Assembly: GCA_963791885.1 (NCBI GenBank)
Contig: CAWBUL010000004.1
Coordinates: forward strand, 620,001 to 684,000
Reading direction: 5' to 3'
Origin: CAVSUZ01 sp963791885
Lineage (GTDB): Bacteria; Pseudomonadota; Alphaproteobacteria; Acetobacterales; Acetobacteraceae
Length of the DNA: 64,000 nt
In this document: in pieces, positions 25,535 to 34,820 of the stretch
How the letters are laid out: each line of letters opens with the position of its first letter
Position numbering within the stretch: position 1 is the stretch's first letter
Notes under the pieces: generated by a model
What the model saw: the letters and a program-made list of their open reading frames with translations, nothing else
Told to the model about the DNA's origin: nothing
Database searches by the model: none
Made by a program: the position numbers and the translations under genes

Positions 25535-25558
25535 ATATCTCTACTATGTTGGAGATAT
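25535..25558 (+). promoter_or_regulatory. inverted-repeat operator overlapping arsR start
   Basis: ATATCTC (25535-25541) and GAGATAT (25552-25558) form a perfect 7-bp inverted repeat around a 10-base spacer, the last bases overlapping the arsR ATG. ArsR/SmtB repressors bind this kind of imperfect dyad. Autorepression released by arsenite or a related ligand is inferred. Confidence 0.6.
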
Positions 25559-25913
25559 GGAGAGATCGGAGGCCATTGCCGCTTTGGGCGCTCTCGCCCA
25601 GGAAACGCGGCTTGATATCTTCCGCCTTCTGGTGCAGGCGGGGCCGGACGGCCTGGCCGCCGGTCAGATCGGTGAACGGCTCGGGCTGCCCTCCGCGACG
25701 CTCGCCTTTCATCTCAAGGAACTGAAGAACGCGAAGCTCGCGCGCTGCACGCGAAACGGGCGCTCGCTGATCTACGCGGCCGAATATCCCGTGATGAACG
25801 CGCTTCTGTTTTTCCTGACCGAGAATTGCTGCGGCCGCGGCGTGATCGATTGCCTGCCGATTTACGCGCCTGACGAAGCCGGAACCTCCACCCCCGCGAA
25901 AAGGAAATGCTGA
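25557..25913 (+). CDS. arsR: ArsR-family arsenic-responsive repressor
   Basis: 118 residues, winged helix: EAIAALGALAQETRLDIFRLL, AGQIGERLGLPSATLAFHLKELKNAKLA (recognition helix region) and RNGRSLIYAAEYPVMNALLFFLTENCC. The ENCCG pair near residue 88 plus a C-terminal KRKC offer thiols for As(III), as in the Acidithiobacillus-type ArsR with C-terminal Cys sites. First gene of the arsenic cluster, with a dyad over its start and arsM 2 bp after its stop. Confidence 0.9.
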   Translation: MERSEAIAALGALAQETRLDIFRLLVQAGPDGLAAGQIGERLGLPSATLAFHLKELKNAKLARCTRNGRSLIYAAEYPVMNALLFFLTENCCGRGVIDCLPIYAPDEAGTSTPAKRKC

Positions 25914-25915
25914 CC

Positions 25916-26737
25916 ATGGCAAACCAGCCGTTCGGAACCACCGAAATCAAGGAAATGGTTCGCGCGCGCTACGGCGGCATCGCGGAAGGGTCTGCGTCGT
26001 CATGCTGCGGCACGTCGGCGGTCAGTAACCAGGCACGCGAGATGGGTTACTCGGCTGATGAACTCGCGGCCGTGCCCGAAGGCGCGAATCTCGGCCTCGG
26101 CTGCGGCAACCCGCAAGCCATCGCAGCCATGCAACCCGGCGAAGTCGTCATCGATCTCGGCAGCGGCGCGGGCTTCGATTGCTTTCTCGCCGCGCGCCAG
26201 GTCGGCCCGACCGGTCATGTGATCGGTGTCGATATGACCCATGAGATGCTGAAGAAAGCCCGTGAGAACGCAGCCAAAATTGGTGCGGCGAATGTCGAGT
26301 TTCGCCTTGGCGAATTGGAACACCTGCCGATCGCCGACAATACCGCCGACGTGATCCTGTCGAACTGCGTCATCAATCTTGTTCCTGACAAACAGCAGGT
26401 GTTTCGCGAGGCGTTCCGCGTCCTGAAGCCCGGCGGCCGGCTGGCGATTTCGGACGTGGTGAACACCAGGCCCCTGACGCCCGATCTCGCTGCGGATCGC
26501 GCGCTGATCTGCGGCTGCGTGGTCGGCGCGGCCCCCGCATTGGAAGTCGAAGCCTGGCTGCAAGCGGCCGGATTTCGCGACGTGCGGGTGATCGTGAAAC
26601 CAGACAGCCGCGAGATGATCGCAAGCTGGGCGCCCGGGCGCGGCATCGAGGATTTTGTTGCCTCTGCGATCATCGAGGCCCGCAAACCGCTGTCTGGCGC
26701 TGAAGCGGCATGCTGTGAAAGCAGTTGCTGCGGATAG
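25916..26737 (+). CDS. arsM: arsenite S-adenosylmethionine methyltransferase ArsM
   Basis: Methylates As(III) to mono- and dimethylarsenicals. 273 residues: VIDLGSGAGFDCFLAARQV (SAM motif I), GVDMTHEMLKKARENA, and the conserved arsenite-binding Cys residues in SASSCCG (N-terminal), LSNCVINLVPDK and ICGCVVGA. C-terminal CCESSCCG is typical. Start ATG at 25916 (MANQPFG); an in-frame ATG at 25907 overlaps arsR. Transcribed with arsR. Confidence 0.92.
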   Translation: MANQPFGTTEIKEMVRARYGGIAEGSASSCCGTSAVSNQAREMGYSADELAAVPEGANLGLGCGNPQAIAAMQPGEVVIDLGSGAGFDCFLAARQVGPTGHVIGVDMTHEMLKKARENAAKIGAANVEFRLGELEHLPIADNTADVILSNCVINLVPDKQQVFREAFRVLKPGGRLAISDVVNTRPLTPDLAADRALICGCVVGAAPALEVEAWLQAAGFRDVRVIVKPDSREMIASWAPGRGIEDFVASAIIEARKPLSGAEAACCESSCCG

Positions 26738-26802
26738 CGCCTGCCATGTGAGCGGGTAACCCGACCCACCCTCGTCCCGACTGTTGCCGCCGGAAGGTCG
26801 AC

Positions 26803-27993
26803 ATGCCGAGCGTCGCCGTCATAATCGCGACGCTTGGCGTCGGACAGATCTTTGCGTGGGGATCGTCGTATTATCTTCTCGCCGTGCTGGCGAAGCCGAT
26901 TACGGACGATACCGGGTGGCCGCTGGGGTGGGTGATCGGCGGGGTTTCCCTCGGCCTGCTGGTGGCGGGGCTGGTTTCACTATGGGTTGGACGCACGATC
27001 GGCCGGCACGGTGGCCGCTTCGTGCTCGCGAGCAGCACGGTTCTGCTCGCAACAGGGTTGGGCATACTGGGGATCGCGCACACGATCGTTGTCTATTTCG
27101 TGGCGTGGCTCATCATTGGGGCGGGCATGGGAGCCGGGCTCTACGACCCGGCCTTCGCCACGCTCGGCCGTCTCTATGGCGAGGCGGCGCGGCCGGCGAT
27201 TACCAAGCTCACGCTGTTCGGTGGTTTTGCCAGCACCGTTTGCTGGCCGCTATCGGCATTTCTGGTGACGCATGTTGGCTGGCGCGGCACGTGTTTCGCC
27301 TATGCGGCCTTCCATGTGACCGTAATGCTCACGCTTTATCTCAGCGTGGTGCCGCGCGGGAGCGAACGCCCCCACGAGCACATAACGAACGTGGGATCCG
27401 GGAGCATCCGGTCAGCGTCGCGGGTTGCGAACACCCGCTTCTTCTTCGGTCTGCTGGCAACCGCAATTACGCTGAGCGCTGTCATCTCGACGCTTCTCTC
27501 TGTTCATTTGCTGACCATTCTTCGGTCGCGCGGCATTGATCTTGCCGCCGCGGTCGCGCTCGGGGCGCTGGTTGGCCCGTCTCAGGTCGGCGCTCGAACG
27601 ATCGAGCTGTTCATTGCGCGTCACCATCATCCGATCTGGACGAAGATTGCGTCGACCCTTCTGGTGGCGACTGGCGTGGGCGCCCTGTGGATATCGCTGC
27701 CGGTGCTTGCGGTGCCGCTTGTTTTGTACGGAGCAGGGATTGGGCTGGAGTCGATTGCGCGGGGCACGCTACCGCTGGTTCTGTTCGCGGGGCCGCGATA
27801 TGCGGCGATCATGGGACGGTTGGCGATGCCGAGCCTGATCGCGCAGGCGGCGGCCCCTTCGATTGGGGCTGCGCTCCTGAGTGCGTACGGTGCGAAGGGG
27901 GTGCTTGCGACGCTAACGACTGTGGCCGTCGTCAACTTCGTGTTTTCCGTCACAATGTTCGTCATCCTGAAGCGATCCGGCGAGATAGTCTGA
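26803..27993 (+). CDS. MFS transporter in arsenic cluster
   Basis: 396 residues with about twelve membrane segments and the loop motif GRTIGRHGGR between TM2 and TM3. GLYDPAFATLGRLYG in TM4-5 is typical of a branch of MFS proteins often found in ars operons. Being 65 bp after arsM, it may export methylated or other organic arsenicals, but the sequence does not prove the substrate. Confidence 0.75.
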   Translation: MPSVAVIIATLGVGQIFAWGSSYYLLAVLAKPITDDTGWPLGWVIGGVSLGLLVAGLVSLWVGRTIGRHGGRFVLASSTVLLATGLGILGIAHTIVVYFVAWLIIGAGMGAGLYDPAFATLGRLYGEAARPAITKLTLFGGFASTVCWPLSAFLVTHVGWRGTCFAYAAFHVTVMLTLYLSVVPRGSERPHEHITNVGSGSIRSASRVANTRFFFGLLATAITLSAVISTLLSVHLLTILRSRGIDLAAAVALGALVGPSQVGARTIELFIARHHHPIWTKIASTLLVATGVGALWISLPVLAVPLVLYGAGIGLESIARGTLPLVLFAGPRYAAIMGRLAMPSLIAQAAAPSIGAALLSAYGAKGVLATLTTVAVVNFVFSVTMFVILKRSGEIV

Positions 27994-28138
27994 CGGACCA
28001 AGCCGTTACGGGGGCGGTGCCGACTTAGCGCGGCAACGCATCGAAGCGGCCGGTCGCGTCCCGACGGAGGAACGCGCCCGCCCATTACATTTCGCGGACA
28101 GACTTGCGGCCGGGCGACGTTTCTGCCAAATTGGAACC

Positions 28139-28999
28139 ATGGAATTGTCGGAAGCCGTAAGCGCCTTCGCCGCCTTGTCCGTGGATACACGGCTCAACCT
28201 GCTGCGCCTGCTGCTGGCCGAGGGCGCAAGCGGGCTGCCGGCCGGCGACCTCGCGGCCCGCCTGGGTCTGCCCGCCTCCACCACCTCGTTCCATCTCGCC
28301 GCACTGGAACGGGCGGGCCTGACGCAATCGACCCGCCAGGGGCGCCAGATCATCCATGCGGCGCGGATCGCGGGATTGCGGCAGTTGCTTGCCTTCCTGA
28401 CCGAGACTTGCTGCAGCGGCCGCCCGGAGCTGTGCGGCGACATCGCCCGGCTGCTTCCCCCCATACCAGACGAGGACAAAGGCATGACACCGGCCTTTAA
28501 CGTGCTGTTCCTTTGCACGCACAACTCGGCCCGCTCGATCATGGCCGAGGCGATCCTCAACAAGATCGGAGCTGGCCGGTTCCGTGGCTACTCCGCCGGC
28601 TCCCAGCCAATCGCCGCGCCGCTGCCCGAGGTGATCGACAAACTGCGCGCGTTCGGCCACGAGACCGAGGGGCTGCGCAGCAAGTCCTGGGATGAGTTCA
28701 CCGGGCCAAGCGCGCCGCAGATGGATTTCGTTATCACCCTGTGTGACACGCTGGACGGTCCGGCCTGCCCTGATTTCGGGGAGTTAGCCGTGACCGCGGC
28801 CTGGCCGCTGCCCGATCCGGCCAAGTTCACCGGCAGTGCGGTCGAGCGTTCGGCATTGCTGAACGAGCTCTACGCCAGCCTGTACCGGCGGCTTGAAATC
28901 TTTATATCGTTGCCATTCGCCTCGCTCGACCGCATGGCAATGAAAGCGCGGCTCGACGATATTGGCCGCGGGATCCGCGCCCCCGCCGGAGCGCGCTGA
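28139..28999 (+). CDS. arsC: ArsR-ArsC fusion: repressor domain plus low-molecular-weight-phosphatase-type arsenate reductase
   Basis: 286 residues in two domains. Residues 1-110 are an ArsR winged helix (ALSVDTRLNLLRLLLAEG, LPASTTSFHLAALERAGL, LTETCCSG). Residues about 120-270 are a thioredoxin-linked arsenate reductase with the P-loop LFLCTHNSARS (C-x5-R), SKSWDEFTGPSAPQMDFVITLC carrying a second Cys, and PLPDPA near the acid Asp. It reduces arsenate to arsenite for Acr3 export. The repressor domain may sense the product. It starts a second transcription block with gapdh-arsJ-acr3. Confidence 0.9.
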   Translation: MELSEAVSAFAALSVDTRLNLLRLLLAEGASGLPAGDLAARLGLPASTTSFHLAALERAGLTQSTRQGRQIIHAARIAGLRQLLAFLTETCCSGRPELCGDIARLLPPIPDEDKGMTPAFNVLFLCTHNSARSIMAEAILNKIGAGRFRGYSAGSQPIAAPLPEVIDKLRAFGHETEGLRSKSWDEFTGPSAPQMDFVITLCDTLDGPACPDFGELAVTAAWPLPDPAKFTGSAVERSALLNELYASLYRRLEIFISLPFASLDRMAMKARLDDIGRGIRAPAGAR

Positions 29000-29001
29000 C
29001 G

Positions 29002-30045
29002 ATGCGCGTCGGCATCAACGGCATGGGGCGCATCGGCCGCCTCGCGCTGCGCGCCGCCATGGGTGGCATTTACCGGCCGGCCGACGATCCGCGCGCCGGA
29101 AATCGCCTGGACGTCGTACACGTCAACGAGCTCCAGGGCGGCGCGGCGACCACCGCTCACCTGCTTGAGTTCGACAGCATCCATGGCCGCTGGCACGAGC
29201 GGTTCAGCGCCGAAGACGACCGCGCCATTCATATCGGCGATCATCGCATCGGCTTCAGCAGCGCACCGACGGCGGAAGGCGTCGCCTGGGCCGACATGGG
29301 CTGCGACATCGTCCTGGAATGCACGGGCAAATTCCTGAAAGCGGAGCAGTTGGCCGGTTACTTCCAACGCGGCGTCCAACGCGTGATCGTCGCCGCGCCG
29401 GTGAAAGAGGCCGCCGCCCTCAACATCGTCGTCGGCGTCAATGATGATCGCTACGACCCGCGCGAGCACCGGCTGCTGACCGCTGCGTCCTGCACGACGA
29501 ACTGCCTCGCGCCCGTGGTGAAGGTGCTGCATGAGGCGGTCGGCATCCGGCATGGCCAGATCACCACGATCCACGATCCGACCAACACCAACGTGATTGT
29601 AGATGCACCGCATAAGGATCTGCGGCGAGCCCGTTCGGCCATGCTGTCGCTGTCGCCCACGACGACGGGCAGTGCGACCGCCATTGCCCTGATCTACCCC
29701 GAACTCAAGGGCAAGCTGAACGGCCATGCGGTGCGTGCGCCGGTGCTGAATGCCAGCCTCACGGATTGCGTGTTCGAGATGGCGCGGACGGTGACGGTCA
29801 CCGAAGTCAACGACCTGTTCCGTCACGCCGCGGCCGGGCCATTGGCCGGCATCCTCGGTTTCGAGCCGCGCCCGTTGGTTTCGGTTGATTATGCCAACGA
29901 TCCGCGCAGCGCCATCGTGGACGGCCTCAGCACCATGGTCACCGATGAAACGCTGCTCAAGGTCTATGCCTGGTACGACAACGAGGTCGGCTACGCCTGC
30001 CGGATGGTGGACCTCGCCAATATCGTCATCGAGCGGGGGGTCTGA
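29002..30045 (+). CDS. ArsJ-associated glyceraldehyde-3-phosphate dehydrogenase
   Basis: 347 residues. NAD-binding GINGMGRIGRLALRA, catalytic Cys in ASCTTNCLAP and YDNEVGYACRMVDL at the end are all present. In ars operons such enzymes form 1-arseno-3-phosphoglycerate from glyceraldehyde-3-phosphate and arsenate, which ArsJ exports. Lies 2 bp after arsR-arsC and overlaps arsJ (TGATG), so the pair is co-translated. A glycolytic GAPDH elsewhere is expected. Confidence 0.9.
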   Translation: MRVGINGMGRIGRLALRAAMGGIYRPADDPRAGNRLDVVHVNELQGGAATTAHLLEFDSIHGRWHERFSAEDDRAIHIGDHRIGFSSAPTAEGVAWADMGCDIVLECTGKFLKAEQLAGYFQRGVQRVIVAAPVKEAAALNIVVGVNDDRYDPREHRLLTAASCTTNCLAPVVKVLHEAVGIRHGQITTIHDPTNTNVIVDAPHKDLRRARSAMLSLSPTTTGSATAIALIYPELKGKLNGHAVRAPVLNASLTDCVFEMARTVTVTEVNDLFRHAAAGPLAGILGFEPRPLVSVDYANDPRSAIVDGLSTMVTDETLLKVYAWYDNEVGYACRMVDLANIVIERGV

Positions 30046-31274
30046 TGTCTTCCGGGGTCCGCAACTACGCCATCGTCACCACCGCGTATTTCCTGTTCAC
30101 CATCACCGACGGCGCGTTGCGCATGCTGGTGCTGCTGCACTTCTACAGCCTTGGCTACACGCCATTCATCCTCGCCTTCATGTTCCTGCTCTATGAAACG
30201 GCCGGCATCTTCGCCAATGCCGGCGGCGGCTGGATGGCGTCGCGCTTCGGCATCCCGCGCATGCTGATGGCCGGACAAATCGCGCAGATCTGCGCCCTGT
30301 GCATGCTGTCGGCGCTGCAGCCGGCCTGGGGCGCGGCGATGTCGGTCGCTTGGGTCGTGCTGGCTCAGGGCGTGGCCGGCGTCGCCAAGGACCTGACCAA
30401 GACCTCATCCAAAAGCGCGATCAAGGCGTCGTCGACCCAGGACATGGGGCAGTTGTTCCGCTGGGTTGCCTGGTTCACCGGATCGAAGAACGCCACCAAA
30501 GGAGCTGGCTTCTTCATCGGCGGCTTCCTCCTGCAGGTGGTGGGGTTCCGGCCGGCGCTGTGGCTGATGGCCGCCATGCTCGCCATCGTGCTGGTGGGCG
30601 TGATGCTGTCGCTGCCGCGCACGCTCGGGAAGGCGAAAGCGTCGAAGAGCTTTCGCGAGTTGTTCGCCAAGACGCGCGCCATCAACCTGATTGCGGCGGC
30701 GCGCGTGTTCATGTTCGGCTCGCGCGACGTGTGGTTCGTGGTGGGGTTGCCCGTCTATCTGTACGGTTTCGGTTGGCAGTACATGCAGGTGGCCGGCTTC
30801 ATCGCCGCATGGACCATCGGCTATGGCGCGGTGCAGGCACTGGCGCCCCAGGTGGTCACGCGCAGCCGCGATGGGCTGAGTCGCGAGGTCCCCGCCGCCC
30901 GGCTGTGGGGCGGAATCCTGACCGTGATCCCCGTGGTTCTGGCGCTGCTGCTGACCATGCCTGGTGTGCCGCGCCGTGACCTGATCCTGGTGATCGGCTT
31001 GCTGATCTTCGGTTTCGTCTTCGCCGTGATCTCCTCGTTGCATTCGTACCTGATCCTTGCCTACGCGGGATCGGAGAAGGCGGCCGAGGATGTTGGGTTC
31101 TATTACGCCGCCAATGCCGCCGGCCGGCTGATGGGTATCATGCTGTCCGGCATCCTGACCGAGACCGGCGGGATGCCTGCCTGCCTGTGGGGGTCGGCGA
31201 TCATGCTGGCGATCTGCCTTGGCTTCACCGTCCTCTTGCCCTCGGGCGCACAAGCCCGGCGTGTGCCCGCATGA
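30045..31274 (+). CDS. arsJ: ArsJ, 1-arseno-3-phosphoglycerate exporter
   Basis: 409 residues, MFS-like with about eleven to twelve membrane segments. Recognised by NYAIVTTAYFLFTITDGALRMLVLLHFY in short blocks, VAKDLTKTSSKSAIKA and RVFMFGSRDVWFVVGLPVYL. Exports the unstable arseno-sugar made by the neighbouring GAPDH; outside the cell it breaks down to arsenate. Coupled to GAPDH upstream and acr3 downstream (ATGA). Confidence 0.92.
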   Translation: MSSGVRNYAIVTTAYFLFTITDGALRMLVLLHFYSLGYTPFILAFMFLLYETAGIFANAGGGWMASRFGIPRMLMAGQIAQICALCMLSALQPAWGAAMSVAWVVLAQGVAGVAKDLTKTSSKSAIKASSTQDMGQLFRWVAWFTGSKNATKGAGFFIGGFLLQVVGFRPALWLMAAMLAIVLVGVMLSLPRTLGKAKASKSFRELFAKTRAINLIAAARVFMFGSRDVWFVVGLPVYLYGFGWQYMQVAGFIAAWTIGYGAVQALAPQVVTRSRDGLSREVPAARLWGGILTVIPVVLALLLTMPGVPRRDLILVIGLLIFGFVFAVISSLHSYLILAYAGSEKAAEDVGFYYAANAAGRLMGIMLSGILTETGGMPACLWGSAIMLAICLGFTVLLPSGAQARRVPA

Positions 31275-32353
31275 GTGTCAGCGAGTCGTCCACCGTCGCC
31301 GGCCCGGCGCCGGCGCGGAAGCCTGCCGCGATGGGCACCTTCGAGCGCTATCTGACCGTATGGGTGGCGCTCTGCATCATCGCGGGAATCATCCTCGGCC
31401 AAATGGCGCCCGGTGTGTTCCATCTCCTGGGCGATGCAACCGTGGCGCAGGTCAATCTTCCCGTCGCGGTGCTGGTCTGGTTGATGATCGTGCCGATGTT
31501 GCTCAAGATCGACCTCGCCGCACTTGGGCAGGTCAAAGACCACTGGCGCGGCATTGCCACGACCGCCGGCGTCAACTGGCTGGTAAAGCCGTTCTCCATG
31601 GCGCTGCTCGGTTGGCTGTTTATCGGCCATCTGTTCCGACCGCTGCTGCCCGCCAATCAGATCGACGGCTACATGGCTGGGCTGATCCTGCTCGCCGCGG
31701 CTCCCTGCACCGCGATGGTGTTTGTCTGGTCGAACCTTGTGGATGGCGAGCCGCACTTCACCCTAAGCCAGGTCGCACTCAACGATACGATCATGGTCGT
31801 TGCATTCGCGCCTATTGTTGCCTTTCTGCTCGGCCTTTCTTCGATCACGGTGCCGTGGAACACGCTGGTCCTTTCGGTCATTCTCTACATCGTCGTGCCG
31901 GTGATCGTCGCACAGCTCTGGCGGCGGTCGCTTCTGTCGGCGGGCGGCATGACTACCCTCGGACTGACGCTACGCGCGCTCGCGCCACTGTCGCTTTCGG
32001 CGCTGCTGCTGACACTTGTGCTGCTGTTCGGCTTGCAAGGTGCACAGATTGTGCAACAACCACTCATCATCGCACTGCTTGCGGTGCCAATTCTTGTTCA
32101 AGTGTATTTCAATGCGGGATTGGCTTATTGGCTGAACCGGCAGCTCCGGGTCGAGTGGTGTGTGGCCGGACCCTCGGCGCTGATCGGAGCCAGCAACTTC
32201 TTCGAGCTGGCCGTGGCGACGGCCATCGCTCTGTTCGGCTTTCAGTCGGGCGCGGCGCTTGCGACCGTCGTTGGGGTGCTGGTCGAGGTGCCGGTCATGC
32301 TGTCTGTGCTGCGGATCGTGAAAGCGACCCGCTCGTGGTATGAGCGGCGATGA
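31271..32353 (+). CDS. arsB: Acr3-type arsenite efflux permease
   Basis: 360 residues, ten membrane segments of the BART fold. LLAAAPCTAMVFVWSNL contains the essential Cys of TM4, and VEVPVMLSVLRIVKATR ends the protein. Expels As(III) by proton antiport. Overlaps arsJ by four bases. Only 15 bp follow before the decayed panC, which marks the island edge. Confidence 0.92.
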   Translation: MSVSESSTVAGPAPARKPAAMGTFERYLTVWVALCIIAGIILGQMAPGVFHLLGDATVAQVNLPVAVLVWLMIVPMLLKIDLAALGQVKDHWRGIATTAGVNWLVKPFSMALLGWLFIGHLFRPLLPANQIDGYMAGLILLAAAPCTAMVFVWSNLVDGEPHFTLSQVALNDTIMVVAFAPIVAFLLGLSSITVPWNTLVLSVILYIVVPVIVAQLWRRSLLSAGGMTTLGLTLRALAPLSLSALLLTLVLLFGLQGAQIVQQPLIIALLAVPILVQVYFNAGLAYWLNRQLRVEWCVAGPSALIGASNFFELAVATAIALFGFQSGAALATVVGVLVEVPVMLSVLRIVKATRSWYERR

Positions 32354-32368
32354 CATGGCTCGCGTCAC

Positions 32369-33054
32369 GTGAAGATCTGCAACACCATCGCGGCGTTCCG
32401 AGCGGCGCGCGGATTTTCCCCAGCTCGGCGTCGTGCCGACCATGGGCTTCCTGCACGGCGGGTACCCTCGGGTCTGCTGCAGTGTGCTACGGCCGAGTGC
32501 GGAGATGCTGCAGCGATGACTTTCGTGAATCCGACGCAGTTTGGGCCCGCATGAGGATTTCGGGCGCTATCCGCGGGCGCTTCTCCGCGATTTGGAACTG
32601 CTGCAGGCCGTCGGCACGGATCTCGTCGTCGTACCCGTGGTGTGTGAGAGATCTACCGGGACGGTTTCGACGCAAAAATCGAAATCGGCGAGGTCATCAA
32701 GCGTTTGGAAGACGAAATCCGGCCGGGGCATTCGCCGGCTTCGCGATGGTTGCCGCCAAGCTGTTCAGCATCACGCAGCCAACCAGGGCTTATTTCGGCC
32801 GGAAGGACGCCCAGCAATGCGTGGTAGTCCAGAACAATGGTGCGCGATCTTGGCTTCCCCTGCAAAGTGGTGATCTGTCCCACGGTGTGGGAGGCGGATG
32901 ACGTCGTGATGAGCAGCCGCAACGCCTATCTGACCCCATCGCAGCGATAGCGCGCCGGTCAGTTAGGATCTCGATCAGGCTTGCACCGGCGCGCTGGTGC
33001 TGATTGGGGTGCGGCTCGGCACGACTCACGCTGATCGGTAATATCTGGTTATAG
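32369..33054 (+). pseudogene. panC: panC copy 2, heavily degraded
   Basis: Matches the intact panC at 24655-25482 from its first codons (GTGAAGATCTGCAACACC against ATGGAGATCTGCAAGACC) to its last (TAATATCTGGTTATAGG). Numerous single-base indels scatter the reading frame over all three frames, start is GTG, TAG/TGA stops appear inside, and about 150 bp corresponding to 25249-25397 is deleted. Not translatable. It directly abuts acr3. Its decay and the intact copy on the other side of the arsenic genes suggest replacement or duplication of panC during island acquisition. Confidence 0.9.
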
Positions 33055-33708
33055 GCCACAAGTGGCATGGCTTGCGGTATGGCTGCCGACCGGCTGAGCG
33101 ATTGGAAAGGGCCCTAAAATCGGGCCGATATTATAAGTCAGACTGAAGGGGCAGTCCGGCGCCAGTAAACTCCTGACCCGTCAATGTCCACAATGGGGTC
33201 CGTAATCCCGTGCGCCGCTCGAAAATCGTCTACAGCACGGCGACAAGTATCTTCCGGAATTCCGTAGTCGTCGATAATAATAAAGCCGTTTTGAGAGACC
33301 TTTGGGTAGAGCGCGTTCAGCGCATCCATTGTCGATTCGAACATATCTCCGTCAAGCCTCAGAACTGCAATTGTTGGGATTGGCGCAGATGGAAGCGTAT
33401 CCTTAAACCATCCGACTAGAAATTTTACCCGCTGATCAAGTAAGCCAAACTGCTGGAAATTGTTCCTTACGACCTCCAGCGATATGGCAAGTTTTGGCTC
33501 AGGATGCCAAGTCACTCCCCTGTCTTGGGGGTAATTTTCAATGTCCGGTGGTGGGAGGCCGGCGAAAGAGTCGGCGCACCAGACAGCCCGATCCTCATCC
33601 CCAAGTGCCTCCAAAGCAGCCCGCATAAATATGCTGGCGCCGCCGTGACCCTGCCCCCTGAAATGTCCCCGCTCTGAGCTAGAGTCCGTTCCCGCCAGGA
33701 GACGGAAG

Positions 33709-33975
33709 ATGAGGAAGAGCCGGTTCACTGAGGAGCAGATCATCGGTGTGCTGAAAGACCATCAGGCAGGACTGCCGGTAACGGAGCTGTGCCGCAAGCA
33801 CGGGATCAGCGACGCGACGTTCTACAATTGGCGATCGCGCTACGGCGGGATGGAGATCTCGGACGCCAAGAGACTGAAGGCTCTGGAAGAGGAGAACCGC
33901 AAGCTGAAGAAGCTGCTGGCGGAATCGGTGCTGGATGTGGCGACGCTGAAGGAAGCCTTGGGAAAAAACTTCTGA
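33709..33975 (+). CDS. IS3-family transposase OrfA (copy 1)
   Basis: 88 residues: helix-turn-helix (FTEEQIIGVLKDHQAGL, ELCRKHGISDATFYNW) and a leucine-zipper-like tail. The C-terminus contains the run A6 followed by C at 33963-33969 (A AAA AAC), a classic -1 slippery site; a shift there leads into OrfB. OrfA binds the element's ends and limits transposition. Confidence 0.9.
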   Translation: MRKSRFTEEQIIGVLKDHQAGLPVTELCRKHGISDATFYNWRSRYGGMEISDAKRLKALEEENRKLKKLLAESVLDVATLKEALGKNF

Positions 33976-34820
33976 CGCCCGGCTTGCGGCGGAAAGCTGT
34001 GATCTGGGCGATTGAAGAGAAGAGCTATTCGCAGCGGCGTGCCTGTTCGCTGCTGAGCATTGCACCGAAGGTGTTCCGTTACCTATCGCGCCGTGGCGGC
34101 GACGCTGCGGTTCGCACGCGGCTCCGCGCGTTGGCGGCCGAGCGGCGCCGGTTCGGATATCGGCGTTTGCATATTCTGCTGCGGCGAGAAGGGATCATGC
34201 TAAATCACAAGAAGCTGTTCCGGCTCTACCGCGAGGAACGACTGGTTGTGCGGCGGCGTGGCGGTCGCAAGCGGGCTTTGGGAACGCGCGCGCCAATGAC
34301 GTTGCCACAGGGTCCGAACCAGCGCTGGAGCCTGGACTTCGTCTCCGACGTACTGGCCGACGGCCGCCGCTTTCGGGTGCTTGTGGTGGTGGACGACTTC
34401 ACCCGCGAATGCCTGGCGCTGGTGGTGGATACATCGCTGTCCGGTCGCAGGGTGGTGCGCGAACTCAATTACATCGTAGAACGGCGCGGCGCCCCCTTGC
34501 TGGTGGTCAGCGACAACGGGACCGAGCTGACGTCGCATGTGGTGCTGAGTTGGCGGCAAGATCGCGGTGTCGGCTGGCACTACATCGCCCCCGGCAAGCC
34601 AGTGCAGAACGCATTCGTCGAGAGCCTGAACGGTCGCTTGCGCGACGAATGCCTCAATGAGCACGTCTTCCAGGGCTTGCCCGCAGCCCGGAGGATCATC
34701 GAAGCTTGGCGGCCCGACTATAATGCCCATCGGCCCCACACCAGCCTGCGTGGACTTACTCCGAACGAGTTCGCAACCCGGTCCAGGACGGACCACAACC
34801 AGAACGGATTCTGGTTGTGA
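33960..34820 (+). CDS. IS3-family transposase OrfB (copy 1), made as OrfAB by -1 frameshift
   Basis: Frame -1 to OrfA from the A6 slippery site, reading GKKLLTPGLRRKAVIW, then an HTH_21 region and rve integrase core. DDE residues: WSLDFVSDV (Asp), VVSDNGTE (Asp), NGRLRDECLNE (Glu). Ends QNGFWL. The frame is intact, so the element may be active. The Pro at RIIEAWRP is the only amino-acid change seen relative to copy 2. Confidence 0.9.
   Translation, partial: GKKLLTPGLRRKAVIWAIEEKSYSQRRACSLLSIAPKVFRYLSRRGGDAAVRTRLRALAAERRRFGYRRLHILLRREGIMLNHKKLFRLYREERLVVRRRGGRKRALGTRAPMTLPQGPNQRWSLDFVSDVLADGRRFRVLVVVDDFTRECLALVVDTSLSGRRVVRELNYIVERRGAPLLVVSDNGTELTSHVVLSWRQDRGVGWHYIAPGKPVQNAFVESLNGRLRDECLNEHVFQGLPAARRIIEAWRPDYNAHRPHTSLRGLTPNEFATRSRTDHNQNGFWL

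Noticed and set aside
30405..31253. 282-residue minus-strand frame within arsJ
   Set aside because: Gln/His/Asp-rich translation of the antisense strand, typical of shadow frames; arsJ is clear on the plus strand.
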